From contig NZ_JACIDS010000005.1 in assembly GCF_014196455.1 (NCBI RefSeq), positions 434,001 through 498,000 of the forward strand: 64,000 nucleotides of DNA, in the 5' to 3' direction. Positions within the stretch are counted from its first letter, which is position 1. The number at the start of each line of letters is the position of its first letter. Shown piece by piece: positions 56,700-64,000 of this stretch. Under the pieces are notes generated by a model, which saw only the letters and a program-made list of their open reading frames with translations, was not told where the DNA came from and made no database searches. The stretch is from Kaistia hirudinis. Lineage in GTDB: Bacteria > Pseudomonadota > Alphaproteobacteria > Rhizobiales > Kaistiaceae. Position numbers and translations under genes: made by a program.

Positions 56700-58774
56700 A
56701 CTGGACGCTGAACTTCGCCCCGCTCATTCCGCTGCCGCTGCTGCTCGCCGCCGCGGCGCTGGCGCTCGGCGCCGGCCTGCTGCTGCTCTTCCGCCGCGTG
56801 CGCGGGGCATGGCTGCGCCTGCTGGCGCTCGCCGCGCTCGTCGCCGCGCTGGCGGGTCCCGTGCTGCTCGCCGAGCAGCGCGAGCCGCTGCCCACGATCG
56901 TCGCCGTCGTCGTCGACAAGAGCGCCAGCCAGGACCTGGCCGACCGTGCCGCGACCACGGCCGCGATGCGCGACGCCGTCCAGAAGCGGCTCGGCGACCT
57001 CCGCGACATCGAGATCCGCACGGTCGAGGTCGGGTCAACGGCGGGCGGCCGGCCGGTGGATGGCACCGAGCTGTTCAAGGCCGTCGAGACCGAACTCGCC
57101 GATGTCGCGCCGGAACGCATCGGCGCCGTGCTGATGCTGACCGACGGCGAAGTGCACGACATTCCCGCGCCGCCGGCCGAAATCCTCGGCGGCGCACCGC
57201 TTCACGCGCTCATCTCCGGCAAGCCGAACGAGACCGACCGGCAGATCGTCATCCGCGAGGCGCCGCGCTTCGCGATCGTCGGCGAGAAGCAGGTCATCGA
57301 ATACAGCGTGATCGACACGGGCACGGCGTCGACGGCTCCGGTGCGCGTCACCATCACCCGCGACGGCGAGCCGCTGGCGACCGAGACGGTGCAGCCCGGC
57401 GCCGTCAACCGCGTCACCATCGACATCGCCCATGCCGGCCAGAACGTCTACGAATTCGAGGTCGAGCCGCTCGCGGGGGAACTCACGACCATCAACAACC
57501 GCGCCGCGGCGGTCGTCGACGGCATCCGCGAGAATCTGCGCGTGCTCCTCGTCTCCGGCGAACCGCATGCCGGCGAGCGCACCTGGCGCAACCTGCTCAA
57601 ATCCGACGCCTCCGTCGACCTCGTGCATTTCACCATCCTGCGCCCGCCGGAAAAGCAGGACGGCACGCCGATCGACGAATTGTCGCTGATCGCCTTCCCG
57701 ACCCGCGAGCTGTTCTCGGTCAAGATCGACCAGTTCGACCTGATCATTTTCGACCGCTATGCCCAGCGCGGCGTGCTGCCGATCCTCTACTTCGACAACA
57801 TCGCCCGCTATGTCCGCGACGGCGGTGCGCTGCTCGTCGCCTCCGGTCCCGACTACGCCTCCGATGGCAGCCTTTACGGCACGCCGCTCGCCGATGTGCT
57901 GCCGGCCGCGCCGACCGGGCGCGTGATCGAGGAGCCCTATCGCCCGGAGGTCACCGATCTCGGCAAGCGCCATCCGGTGACGCGCGGCCTCGAGGGCGGC
58001 GACACCAGCCCGCCGCACTGGAGCCGCTGGTTCCGGCAGGTCGAGACCGACCAGCCGAGCGGGGAAGTCATCATGAAGGGCGCCAAGGGCGATCCGCTGC
58101 TCGTGCTGCAGCGCGAGGGCAAGGGCCGCGTCGCGCTGCTGCTCTCGGATCAGGTCTGGCTCTGGGCGCGCGGCTATGAGGGCGGCGGGCCGCATGTCGA
58201 CCTGCTGCGCCGCCTCGCGCACTGGCTGATGAAGGAGCCGGATCTCGAGGAGGAATCGCTCCGCGTCACCGCCGATGGCGGCAATCTCGTCGTCGAGCGT
58301 CAGACCATGAAGGACGCGGCGCCGGCGGCGACGCTGACGGCGCCTTCGGGCAAGACCAGCAGCGTCCAGCTCGCGCCCGATGGTCCCGGCCGCTTCCGCG
58401 CCGAGATCCCGGCCGACGAGATCGGCCTCTGGCGCGTCGAGGATGGCGACCAGCGCGCCTTCGCCCACGTCGGGCCGGCCAATCCGCGCGAATTCACCGA
58501 TGTGCGCTCGACCGAGGAGAAGCTCGCGCCGGTGGTCGCTGCGTCCGGAGGACGTATTGCGCGCATGAGCGACGCCGACGGCCGCCTCGTCCCGCCACGC
58601 GTCGTCCCGATCCGCTCGGGCCGCTCCATGGCGGGCAGCGACTGGATCGGCATCCGCATGACCGAAGCCTCGGTGCTGAAGGGTGTCGACCGCCTGCCGC
58701 TCTTCTCCGGCTTCCTCGGCCTCGCCCTCCTCCTCGGCGCCGCCGCCACGACCTGGTATCGCGAGGGGCGGTAG
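56696..58774 (+). CDS. Large vWA / GATase-like membrane protein
   Basis: A 692-residue protein starting GTG 56696 inside the previous stop (GTGA). Two N-terminal spans (to residue 55), vWA-like VVVDKSASQDLADRAA, a beta-rich middle, GATase-like LRVLLVSGEPHAGERTWRNL and DLIIFDRYAQRGVLP, and a C-terminal span (LFSGFLGLALLLGAAATTWY). Last of moxR-DUF58-DUF4159-this gene, a common unit in Rhizobiales of unknown function. Confidence 0.88.
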   Translation: MNWTLNFAPLIPLPLLLAAAALALGAGLLLLFRRVRGAWLRLLALAALVAALAGPVLLAEQREPLPTIVAVVVDKSASQDLADRAATTAAMRDAVQKRLGDLRDIEIRTVEVGSTAGGRPVDGTELFKAVETELADVAPERIGAVLMLTDGEVHDIPAPPAEILGGAPLHALISGKPNETDRQIVIREAPRFAIVGEKQVIEYSVIDTGTASTAPVRVTITRDGEPLATETVQPGAVNRVTIDIAHAGQNVYEFEVEPLAGELTTINNRAAAVVDGIRENLRVLLVSGEPHAGERTWRNLLKSDASVDLVHFTILRPPEKQDGTPIDELSLIAFPTRELFSVKIDQFDLIIFDRYAQRGVLPILYFDNIARYVRDGGALLVASGPDYASDGSLYGTPLADVLPAAPTGRVIEEPYRPEVTDLGKRHPVTRGLEGGDTSPPHWSRWFRQVETDQPSGEVIMKGAKGDPLLVLQREGKGRVALLLSDQVWLWARGYEGGGPHVDLLRRLAHWLMKEPDLEEESLRVTADGGNLVVERQTMKDAAPAATLTAPSGKTSSVQLAPDGPGRFRAEIPADEIGLWRVEDGDQRAFAHVGPANPREFTDVRSTEEKLAPVVAASGGRIARMSDADGRLVPPRVVPIRSGRSMAGSDWIGIRMTEASVLKGVDRLPLFSGFLGLALLLGAAATTWYREGR

Positions 58775-58812
58775 CGCCTCTTCCCCCTTGAGAGCGTGCT
58801 ATCGCACGGAAC

Positions 58813-58986
58813 TCCGCCCCTCACCTCTCCCAGAGGGAGAGGTCGGACCGCAGGTCCGGGTGAGGGGGTTACGGACCCTCAGAAGCCGCACGAACGGATC
58901 AGAGCCCTATCCTGAACCTTCCCTAACCCCTCACCCGCCGGCCTTTGGCCGTCGACCTCTCCCTCTGGAAGAGGTGAAGGGCGGAA
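58813..58986. repeat. Inverted pair of dispersed palindromes (family A, copy 2)
   Basis: Part of the 531-base gap 58775-59305. CACCTCTCCCAGAGGGAGAG on the left and CTCTCCCTCTGGAAGAGGTG on the right lie within outer TCCGCCC/GGGCGGA arms, the same family as 19780-19960. No gene seen here. Confidence 0.75.
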
Positions 58987-59061
58987 CGGTCTCCCCCAGC
59001 GTCGCGGCGAGATCGCAACGACCGATATGCTTCGGAGATGCGTCCGGCCAAGCTCCGCTTC

Positions 59062-59250
59062 AACCCGCCCCTGGAGGGCGGGTCGAAAGTGCATCAGCAC
59101 TTTCGGGGAGGGGGTAGCTTCGGCGGAGCCGAAGCGTCCTTCACGGCATCGGCCAGGCGCATCGTCGGCGCGGAAGGCGCACGGCCCATCCACCGCGCCC
59201 CCGCCCCGAAAACGCATTCGCGTTTTCGACCCGCCCTCCAGGGGCGGGTT
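59062..59250. repeat. 189-bp element with 27-bp perfect terminal inverted repeats
   Basis: The left end 59062-59088 (AACCCGCCCCTGGAGGGCGG then GTCGAAA) is exactly the reverse complement of 59224-59250. Each end is itself a hairpin (ACCCGCCC/GGGCGGGT). The interior holds a smaller hairpin CTTCGGCGGAGCCGAAG and no plausible protein. It resembles a non-autonomous miniature element or large BIME. Confidence 0.7.
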
Positions 59251-59305
59251 AAGGCCGAGTGCGGGTCGGGCGACGCGGTTCCGACGGGGACGAGCCGGCC
59301 TCCCG

Positions 59306-60739
59306 TCAGTCCTTCTGCTCGAAGAAGGCCGGATCGTTCGGCAGCGCCGGCGTTCCGAGTTCGCGATGGAGATAGGCGCCCATGGTCGCTTCCATGAACA
59401 GCGACTTGGCGCTCTCCTTGGCGAGTTCCTGGATGCGCGCCTCGAGCTTTGCCACCGTCTCCGGCTGGGCGTCGGCGAGGTTGGTCGTCTCCTTCGGGTC
59501 CTTGGCGATGTCGTAGAGCTCGACCCGCTGCGGCAGCGGGGTCTGCCAGATCAGCTTCATGTCGCCTTCGCGCACGCCGCCGCGGAACATCTCGACATTG
59601 TAGACGATCTCGCTCCGCGGTGACGGGGCGCCCTCGCTGATCGTCTTCCAGACGTCCATGCCGTCCAGCGGCTTGGTGCCCGCGGTGCTGGCGCCGGCCT
59701 GGCCGGCCAGCGTCGGCAGCATATCGACGACGTGGATCAGGCCGTTGACCTCGCCCGGATTGACGTGTCCCGGCCAGTTGACGAGCGCGACGGCACGCGT
59801 GCCGCCCTCGTAGAGCGAGCCCTTGCCGTTGCGATAGGGCGCGTTCGAGGCCGGCAGGTCGCCCTTGGTCTCGATCTCGCCGGCAAACATGGAGTCGCGC
59901 ACGCCGCCATTGTCGCTCTGGAACACGACGATGGTGTTGTCGCGGAGCCCCTTCTTGTCGAGCGCATTGAGAACATTGGCGATCTGGTCGTCCATCGCCG
60001 CGATCATCGCCGCATAGGTTCGCCGGTTCTCGTCTTTGATGTCCTTGAAGCGGTCGAGATACTCCTTCGGCGCCTGGAACGGGGTGTGCGGCGCATTGAA
60101 GGCGAGATAGAGGAAGAATGGCTTGTCGGGGCTGCGGCCATCGATATAGCGAACGGCGTCCTCGCCGAGCAACGTGGTCGAATAGCCCTTTTCGTGCAGG
60201 GGCTTGTCGCCGCGATACCAGTCGACGACGTGGTGCACTTCGTGGGTGTAGTAGTCGATCTCGCCGATCAGCGGGCCGTACTGGTAGTCAAAGCCGCGCT
60301 GCATCGGCAGATATTCGGGCTTGGCGTGGCCGAGATGCCATTTGCCGATGATCGCGGTCTCATAGCCGGCATCCTTCAGCACCTGCGGCAGCAGCTTCTC
60401 GTCGGTCGGCAGGCCATAGGTCTGTTCCGGCAGAATGACGAAGCTCTGCAGGCCGTAGCGCAGCGGATAGCGCCCGGTCATGATCGCCGCGCGCGTCGGC
60501 GTGCACATCGGCTGCGCATAGAAGGACTCGAGCCGCGCGCCGCCCTTGGCGAGGCCGTCGATGGTCGGCGTCTTGATGTCCGAGCCGTGATAGCCGACAT
60601 CGGCATAGCCGAGGTCGTCGGCGACGATGTAGACGATGTTGGGCGGCTTGGCCGTTGCCGCGGTCGCGCCTGAGAGGGCCGCCAGCATCATGCCGAATGC
60701 AGCCCCGAGCAGGGCCACCGCCGAATTCACACGTCTCAT
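59306..60739 (-). CDS. Arylsulfatase family protein
   Basis: A 477-residue type I sulfatase. Signal peptide (ALLGAAFGMMLAALSGATAA), metal ligands Asp41-Asp42 in IVADDLGY, and the formylglycine site C79-T-P-T-R83, which needs maturation by a formylglycine-generating enzyme (none seen in the window). GKWHLGH and FQSDNGG are also family motifs. ATG 60739 follows GGAGGG. It releases sulfate from sulfate esters in the periplasm; substrate unknown. Confidence 0.94.
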   Translation of the reverse strand: MRRVNSAVALLGAAFGMMLAALSGATAATAKPPNIVYIVADDLGYADVGYHGSDIKTPTIDGLAKGGARLESFYAQPMCTPTRAAIMTGRYPLRYGLQSFVILPEQTYGLPTDEKLLPQVLKDAGYETAIIGKWHLGHAKPEYLPMQRGFDYQYGPLIGEIDYYTHEVHHVVDWYRGDKPLHEKGYSTTLLGEDAVRYIDGRSPDKPFFLYLAFNAPHTPFQAPKEYLDRFKDIKDENRRTYAAMIAAMDDQIANVLNALDKKGLRDNTIVVFQSDNGGVRDSMFAGEIETKGDLPASNAPYRNGKGSLYEGGTRAVALVNWPGHVNPGEVNGLIHVVDMLPTLAGQAGASTAGTKPLDGMDVWKTISEGAPSPRSEIVYNVEMFRGGVREGDMKLIWQTPLPQRVELYDIAKDPKETTNLADAQPETVAKLEARIQELAKESAKSLFMEATMGAYLHRELGTPALPNDPAFFEQKD

Positions 60740-60779
60740 CGCATGCTCCCTCCGGCCGTCTTCGCCGGTGTGACGATAT

Positions 60780-61313
60780 TTATGCGCCCGGACCGGGGAC
60801 TGTCGAGCCGGCGCCCGGCGCCCGCGTCACCCTGCCGCCAATCCCCTCCATGGCGCCCTCGACAAGCGGACAGACGAGGATGCGCGCCGGATCCGCCGGT
60901 GCCGGCAGCGTGAGAAGATAGGGCGCGACGCGCTGGAAGCCGAACGGGCCATAATAGGGCTCGTCGCCGACCAGGAGGACCAGTTCGTGCCCCGCCTCGG
61001 CAGCGGCGGCGAGCGCGGTGCGCATCAGCGACTTGCCGGCCCCGCGCCCCTTCCAGCCGTCGACGACCGCAAGCGGGCCGAGCAGCAGCCCGGGCCGGCC
61101 ACCGATGAGGATCGGCGTCAGGCGGACCGAGCCGACCAGATCGAAGCCGGATTTCGCGACGAAGGAAAGGCCCGGATCATGCGGCACGCCCTCGCGCAGG
61201 ATCGAGGCGGCGCGCGCGAAGCGGCCGGGTCCGAAGGCGCTCTCGTGCAGCGCCTCGATGGCCGGGTCGTCGCCCGGCTGTTCGAGCGTGATGGTGAAGC
61301 TGTCGATCTTCAT
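60780..61313 (-). CDS. GNAT family N-acetyltransferase
   Basis: A 177-residue acetyltransferase of the YhbS type. LLGPLAVVDGWKGRGAGKSL is the acetyl-CoA-binding motif A (Q/RxxGxG/A), and GDEPYYGPFGFQRV is the family's motif B region. Start ATG 61313; an upstream in-frame start would add 16 residues. Substrate unknown. Confidence 0.9.
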   Translation of the reverse strand: MKIDSFTITLEQPGDDPAIEALHESAFGPGRFARAASILREGVPHDPGLSFVAKSGFDLVGSVRLTPILIGGRPGLLLGPLAVVDGWKGRGAGKSLMRTALAAAAEAGHELVLLVGDEPYYGPFGFQRVAPYLLTLPAPADPARILVCPLVEGAMEGIGGRVTRAPGAGSTVPGPGA

Positions 61314-61458
61314 CGGGATGCGGTCTCGTCGGATGGCGGTGGCTGAGTCCGACGGAGGCACCCTTCTCAGACGGGGCGAAGCCGCAGGACGAACGGAAGC
61401 TCGGCCTCAAGTGACGCAAGGTCACGGCCGGAGCGACGTCGTCGCGAAAGGGGCCTCG

Positions 61459-61474
61459 AAACCATGGATGGTTC
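61459..61474. repeat. Small palindrome in the GNAT-Nudix gap
   Basis: AACCAT-GG-ATGGTT (61460-61473) with flanking GA. The 61314-61536 gap otherwise holds no gene I can support. Confidence 0.35.
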
Positions 61475-61536
61475 CCGACGAGTTGATATGAAGAGCGCGC
61501 ATAACACGGCGGCTCGCCCGCCGCAACGCCGGGATT

Positions 61537-62010
61537 TCACCAATGGCGGTCCGCGGGCGAACCGGTGAGGATCTCGGCGAGGCGCCGCCGCGTTGCCGGG
61601 CTGGTCTCCGCGGGCAGCGAATCCGGATCGAAGAAATCCGCCTCGACGATCTCATGATTGGGATAGGCGGGCGGATCGGGCCGGCTGATCCTCCGGGCGA
61701 CGAAGAGCAGCACATGGTCGCGCCGGCGCTTCGTGTTCCAGTAGACGGCGAACAATTCCGCCGGCGCATCGAGAACGATGCCGCCCTCCTCGCAGAGTTC
61801 GCGCTCCAACGCCTCGATCGTGCTCTCGCCCCGCTCGACCCCGCCGCCCGGCATGTACCAGCCGGGCATATAGGAGTGGCGAACCAGGAAAATCCGCCCG
61901 TTGCCGTCGAAACAGGCGCCCCGCACGCCGAGCGTCATGCCGCGTGTGACCGGCGCGACGAGGCCGGCGAGCTTCGAGAGGGTGGAGCGGATCGGCATGG
62001 CGGGACTCAT
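61537..62010 (-). CDS. Nudix hydrolase
   Basis: A 157-residue hydrolase. The Nudix box runs from GGGVERGESTIEALERELCE into EGG (G-x5-E-x7-RELxEEGG type, slightly degenerate). VRHSYMPGWYMPGGG precedes it. Start is ATG 62010 or 61998; the ribosome site is weak. Substrate not predictable. Confidence 0.87.
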   Translation of the reverse strand: MSPAMPIRSTLSKLAGLVAPVTRGMTLGVRGACFDGNGRIFLVRHSYMPGWYMPGGGVERGESTIEALERELCEEGGIVLDAPAELFAVYWNTKRRRDHVLLFVARRISRPDPPAYPNHEIVEADFFDPDSLPAETSPATRRRLAEILTGSPADRHW

Positions 62011-62024
62011 CAGAGCGCTTTCGA

Positions 62025-62044
62025 GCGAAGGGACTCCCCTTCGC
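62025..62044. repeat. Dispersed palindrome upstream of Nudix gene (family D-like)
   Basis: GCGAAGGG-ACTC-CCCTTCGC, perfect 8-bp arms, flanked by GCGCTTTCGA and GTGAAGAAAACGC. It resembles the GCGAA-type palindrome at 16803-16852. Confidence 0.45.
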
Positions 62045-62192
62045 GTGAAGAAAACGCGACCAAACAATGAGATAGAGCCGTTCGGCGATTCAATGAACCG
62101 CTCGACGGCTCTGGACCGCGCGAAGCTTGCCAGCAAAGCCGCGACCGATCCACTCTTCCGCCGCGCCGCCCAACGGCCTATTGCAGGAAGTG

Positions 62193-63089
62193 ATGTTCCA
62201 CCTCGCCCATCTCTCGGACCCGCATCTGGGGCCGCTGCCGAAGCCGCGCACGCTGGAGCTCGCCTCCAAGCGCGTGCTCGGCTATGTGAACTGGCGGCGC
62301 AACCGCATGCGCGCCCTCGCCGGCCCGGTCCTCGGAAACCTCGTCGAGGATGTCCTCGCCCAGGCCCCCGACCATATCGCGGTGACCGGCGATCTGATGA
62401 ATCTCGGTCTGCCGGACGAAATCGTCACCGCCCGCGCTTGGCTCGAGGCCTTCGGCAGTCCCGAGCGCATCTCGGTCATTCCCGGCAATCACGACGCCTA
62501 TGTGCCCGGCGCGCTCAAGCGGGCGCTCGCGGCCTGGGCGCCCTATGCGACCGGCGACCATGGCACGCCGCCCGGCCGCGTCATCTTCCCCTATGTCCGC
62601 CGGCGCGGACCTGTGGCGATCGTCGCGCTGTCGTCGGCGCGCGCCTCGGCGCCGTTCATGGCGACAGGCCATGTCGAAAGCGCCTGTCTGCCGGAATTGC
62701 ATGACCAGCTGGTCCATGCCCGCCGTGACGGCCTCTTCCGCGTCGTGCTGATCCATCATCCGCCCTTCAGGGGCGCCACCAACTGGCACAAGCGCCTCGT
62801 CGGCTCCGGACGCATCCGCGCGGTGCTCAAGGAGGCCGGCGCGGAACTCGTCCTGCACGGCCACACCCATGTCGATTCCTTCGTCGAAATCGAAGGTCCG
62901 GACAGCGCCATTCCGGTCGTCGGCGTGCCGTCAGCCTCGAATGCGCCGGGCGGCCACAAGCCGGCGGCCCGCTACAATATCTTCGCGATTGATGGCGAGC
63001 CGGGCGCCTGGCGCTGCCACATGACGGAGCGCGGTTTCGAGGGACCGGGTTCGGCGATCGGTGTGATCCGCGAGCGGCAGATATGGTGA
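62193..63089 (+). CDS. Metallophosphoesterase
   Basis: A 298-residue calcineurin-like phosphoesterase. Metal motifs are HLSDPHLG (residues 5-12), VTGDLMNLG (GD-x), VIPGNHDAYV (GNHD) and LHGHTHVDSF (GHxH). Likely a 3',5'-cyclic nucleotide or nucleotide phosphodiesterase by family, unproven. ATG 62193 follows GCAGGAAG. Confidence 0.92.
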   Translation: MFHLAHLSDPHLGPLPKPRTLELASKRVLGYVNWRRNRMRALAGPVLGNLVEDVLAQAPDHIAVTGDLMNLGLPDEIVTARAWLEAFGSPERISVIPGNHDAYVPGALKRALAAWAPYATGDHGTPPGRVIFPYVRRRGPVAIVALSSARASAPFMATGHVESACLPELHDQLVHARRDGLFRVVLIHHPPFRGATNWHKRLVGSGRIRAVLKEAGAELVLHGHTHVDSFVEIEGPDSAIPVVGVPSASNAPGGHKPAARYNIFAIDGEPGAWRCHMTERGFEGPGSAIGVIRERQIW

Positions 63090-63093
63090 AGCG

Positions 63094-63714
63094 TCAGCCG
63101 ATATGGATCCAGGCATAGGCAAGAAGGATCGCCACGCCGACCAGGATACCGCCGAGGAAGGCCGAGACGATCCAGCCCGGATGCACCTTCTGTGCGGCCG
63201 CCGGCTCCTGCGGCAGCGCATGGCGGAGCAGGCTCGCAGCCGTCTTTTCCGGACGCGCCGGCATATCCTGCTGCGCGATGCGTTTCGCCAGCCAGTCGCC
63301 TTCCATGGCGCGCTCGCGCTCGATGATGCGCTCGGCGACATATTGCGTGACGCAATCTGCCATGTCGTCGATATCAGCGGTTTCGAGGATCACCGTGCGG
63401 CCGAGACGCGTATCCTTGACGAAGCGATAGGTCCGCCGGTCACGGCCCATCACGACGAGTGAAGTCATGTCGATCCACAGCCTCGGCTGCGTTCCGGACG
63501 AAACCTCGAAGATGAATTGATCATCGTCCGACGGCACATCGGCGAAGACGCCGCGCAGCTCGTCGGCCAGCATGTCGAGGCGCGTACGCTCGGCTTCGCG
63601 CAGTTCGACGACGACATCCGACCGCTCGGATTCCGCCACGCGGACCTTGCGGATCGCATCGGTCAGATTGCGGACGTTGGAGGACGTCCCGTTCCTGCCG
63701 CTGGCGTCGCTCAT
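63094..63714 (-). CDS. Unrecognised protein with C-terminal membrane anchor
   Basis: A 206-residue protein. N-terminal coiled-coil-prone helix (about 15-55, VRVAESERSDVVVELREAER), a folded middle (about 60-140) and a single hydrophobic C-terminal span (GWIVSAFLGGILVGVAILLA). It is tail-anchored, with the body in the cytosol. ATG 63714 has GGAG upstream. Function unknown; the stop faces the phosphoesterase stop with a 4-base gap. Confidence 0.8.
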   Translation of the reverse strand: MSDASGRNGTSSNVRNLTDAIRKVRVAESERSDVVVELREAERTRLDMLADELRGVFADVPSDDDQFIFEVSSGTQPRLWIDMTSLVVMGRDRRTYRFVKDTRLGRTVILETADIDDMADCVTQYVAERIIERERAMEGDWLAKRIAQQDMPARPEKTAASLLRHALPQEPAAAQKVHPGWIVSAFLGGILVGVAILLAYAWIHIG

Positions 63715-63820
63715 CGATTGACTCCGAATGCAAGCAAAGTTGTTTAGTGTTCGTTTATCAAATTTGGCGGATCGGCGCACCCTCTCATCCGCCGAAACGA
63801 CGAGGATACACAGGCCGATC

Positions 63821-64000
63821 ATGACCGGGATCACTGGACCCACAGCGCGCGTGCGCGATGCCGCCGAATCCTTCGGCTTATCCGTGACGATTCGCACTAT
63901 GCCCGAGTCGACCCGCACAGCGGAAGAGGCTGCGGCCGCTTGCGGCTGTCCCGTCGGCGCAATCGTGAAATCGCTGGTATTCCGCACGCGCGACGGTCAC
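63821..64000 (+). CDS. YbaK/EbsC-type aminoacyl-tRNA deacylase (3' end outside window)
   Basis: At least 60 residues. RTMPESTRTAEEAAAACGC and GAIVKSLVFRTRDG are the N-terminal signature of YbaK/ProX-type deacylases, which clear mischarged tRNA; the conserved Lys lies in VKSLVF. ATG 63821 follows GAGGATA. Only the first third is visible. Confidence 0.85.
   Translation, partial: MTGITGPTARVRDAAESFGLSVTIRTMPESTRTAEEAAAACGCPVGAIVKSLVFRTRDGH

Overview
The window is high-GC chromosomal DNA from an alphaproteobacterium, most likely of the order Hyphomicrobiales (Rhizobiales). Three things support this: an unusually long UvrB with a Rhizobiales-style N-terminal extension, the gene neighbourhoods (minCDE, ilvE next to a MarR/OmpR pair, moxR-DUF58-DUF4159, petABC), and a CtrA-type box TTAA-N7-TTAA in front of minCDE. 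I cannot name the genus. I saw no rRNA, tRNA, CRISPR array, insertion sequence or prophage. Genes are densely packed, with many ATGA or GTGA overlaps.

Layout. 1-5.8 kb: uvrB (3' end outside the window), then a ParA-like ATPase, SlyX, and a coupled pair made of a cyclic-nucleotide-binding/thioredoxin-reductase-like fusion and a UBP zinc finger protein. 5.9-7.7 kb: a visibly more A+T-rich gene for an unrecognised membrane protein. 7.8-9.6 kb: minCDE. 9.7-19.7 kb: a flavin monooxygenase, an SH3/proline-rich exported protein, lepB, an MFS transporter, a dienelactone hydrolase, a cold-shock gene, YbjN, proC, a TetR regulator, csaA and a two-domain VOC dioxygenase. 20-24 kb: a histidine kinase, a response regulator and a MarR gene, divergent from ilvE. 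24-30 kb: small genes, ubiK, lgt, a MidA-type methyltransferase, pgeF, a lipoprotein and prs.

29.9-36.9 kb: exbB-exbD followed by a cysteine-rich gene with an STN-like domain, then rplY, pth, a VapBC pair, ychF and a DUF4282 protein. 37-40.6 kb: GST, apt, mtnP, hemF and trmL, all on the minus strand. 40.6-45 kb: two paralogous ABC exporters. 45-49 kb: a monooxygenase/MarR divergent pair and petABC (cytochrome bc1). 49-51.8 kb: DUF1285, CoA-type Nudix, DUF6111 and CCA-adding enzyme in one minus-strand operon, facing 51.9-58.8 kb moxR-DUF58-DUF4159-vWA/GATase-like. The end holds an arylsulfatase, a GNAT, a Nudix, a phosphoesterase, a tail-anchored unknown and the start of a YbaK-type deacylase.

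Most of the window is core metabolism, cell division and envelope work. The parts that are not standard are the redox-like/UBP zinc finger pair, the A+T-rich membrane gene, the ExbBD-linked cysteine-rich gene bounded by an 18-bp direct repeat, several precise palindromes in regulatory positions, and four families of dispersed palindromic repeats. Dense open frames on the opposite strand of the real genes are a by-product of high GC and were not annotated.
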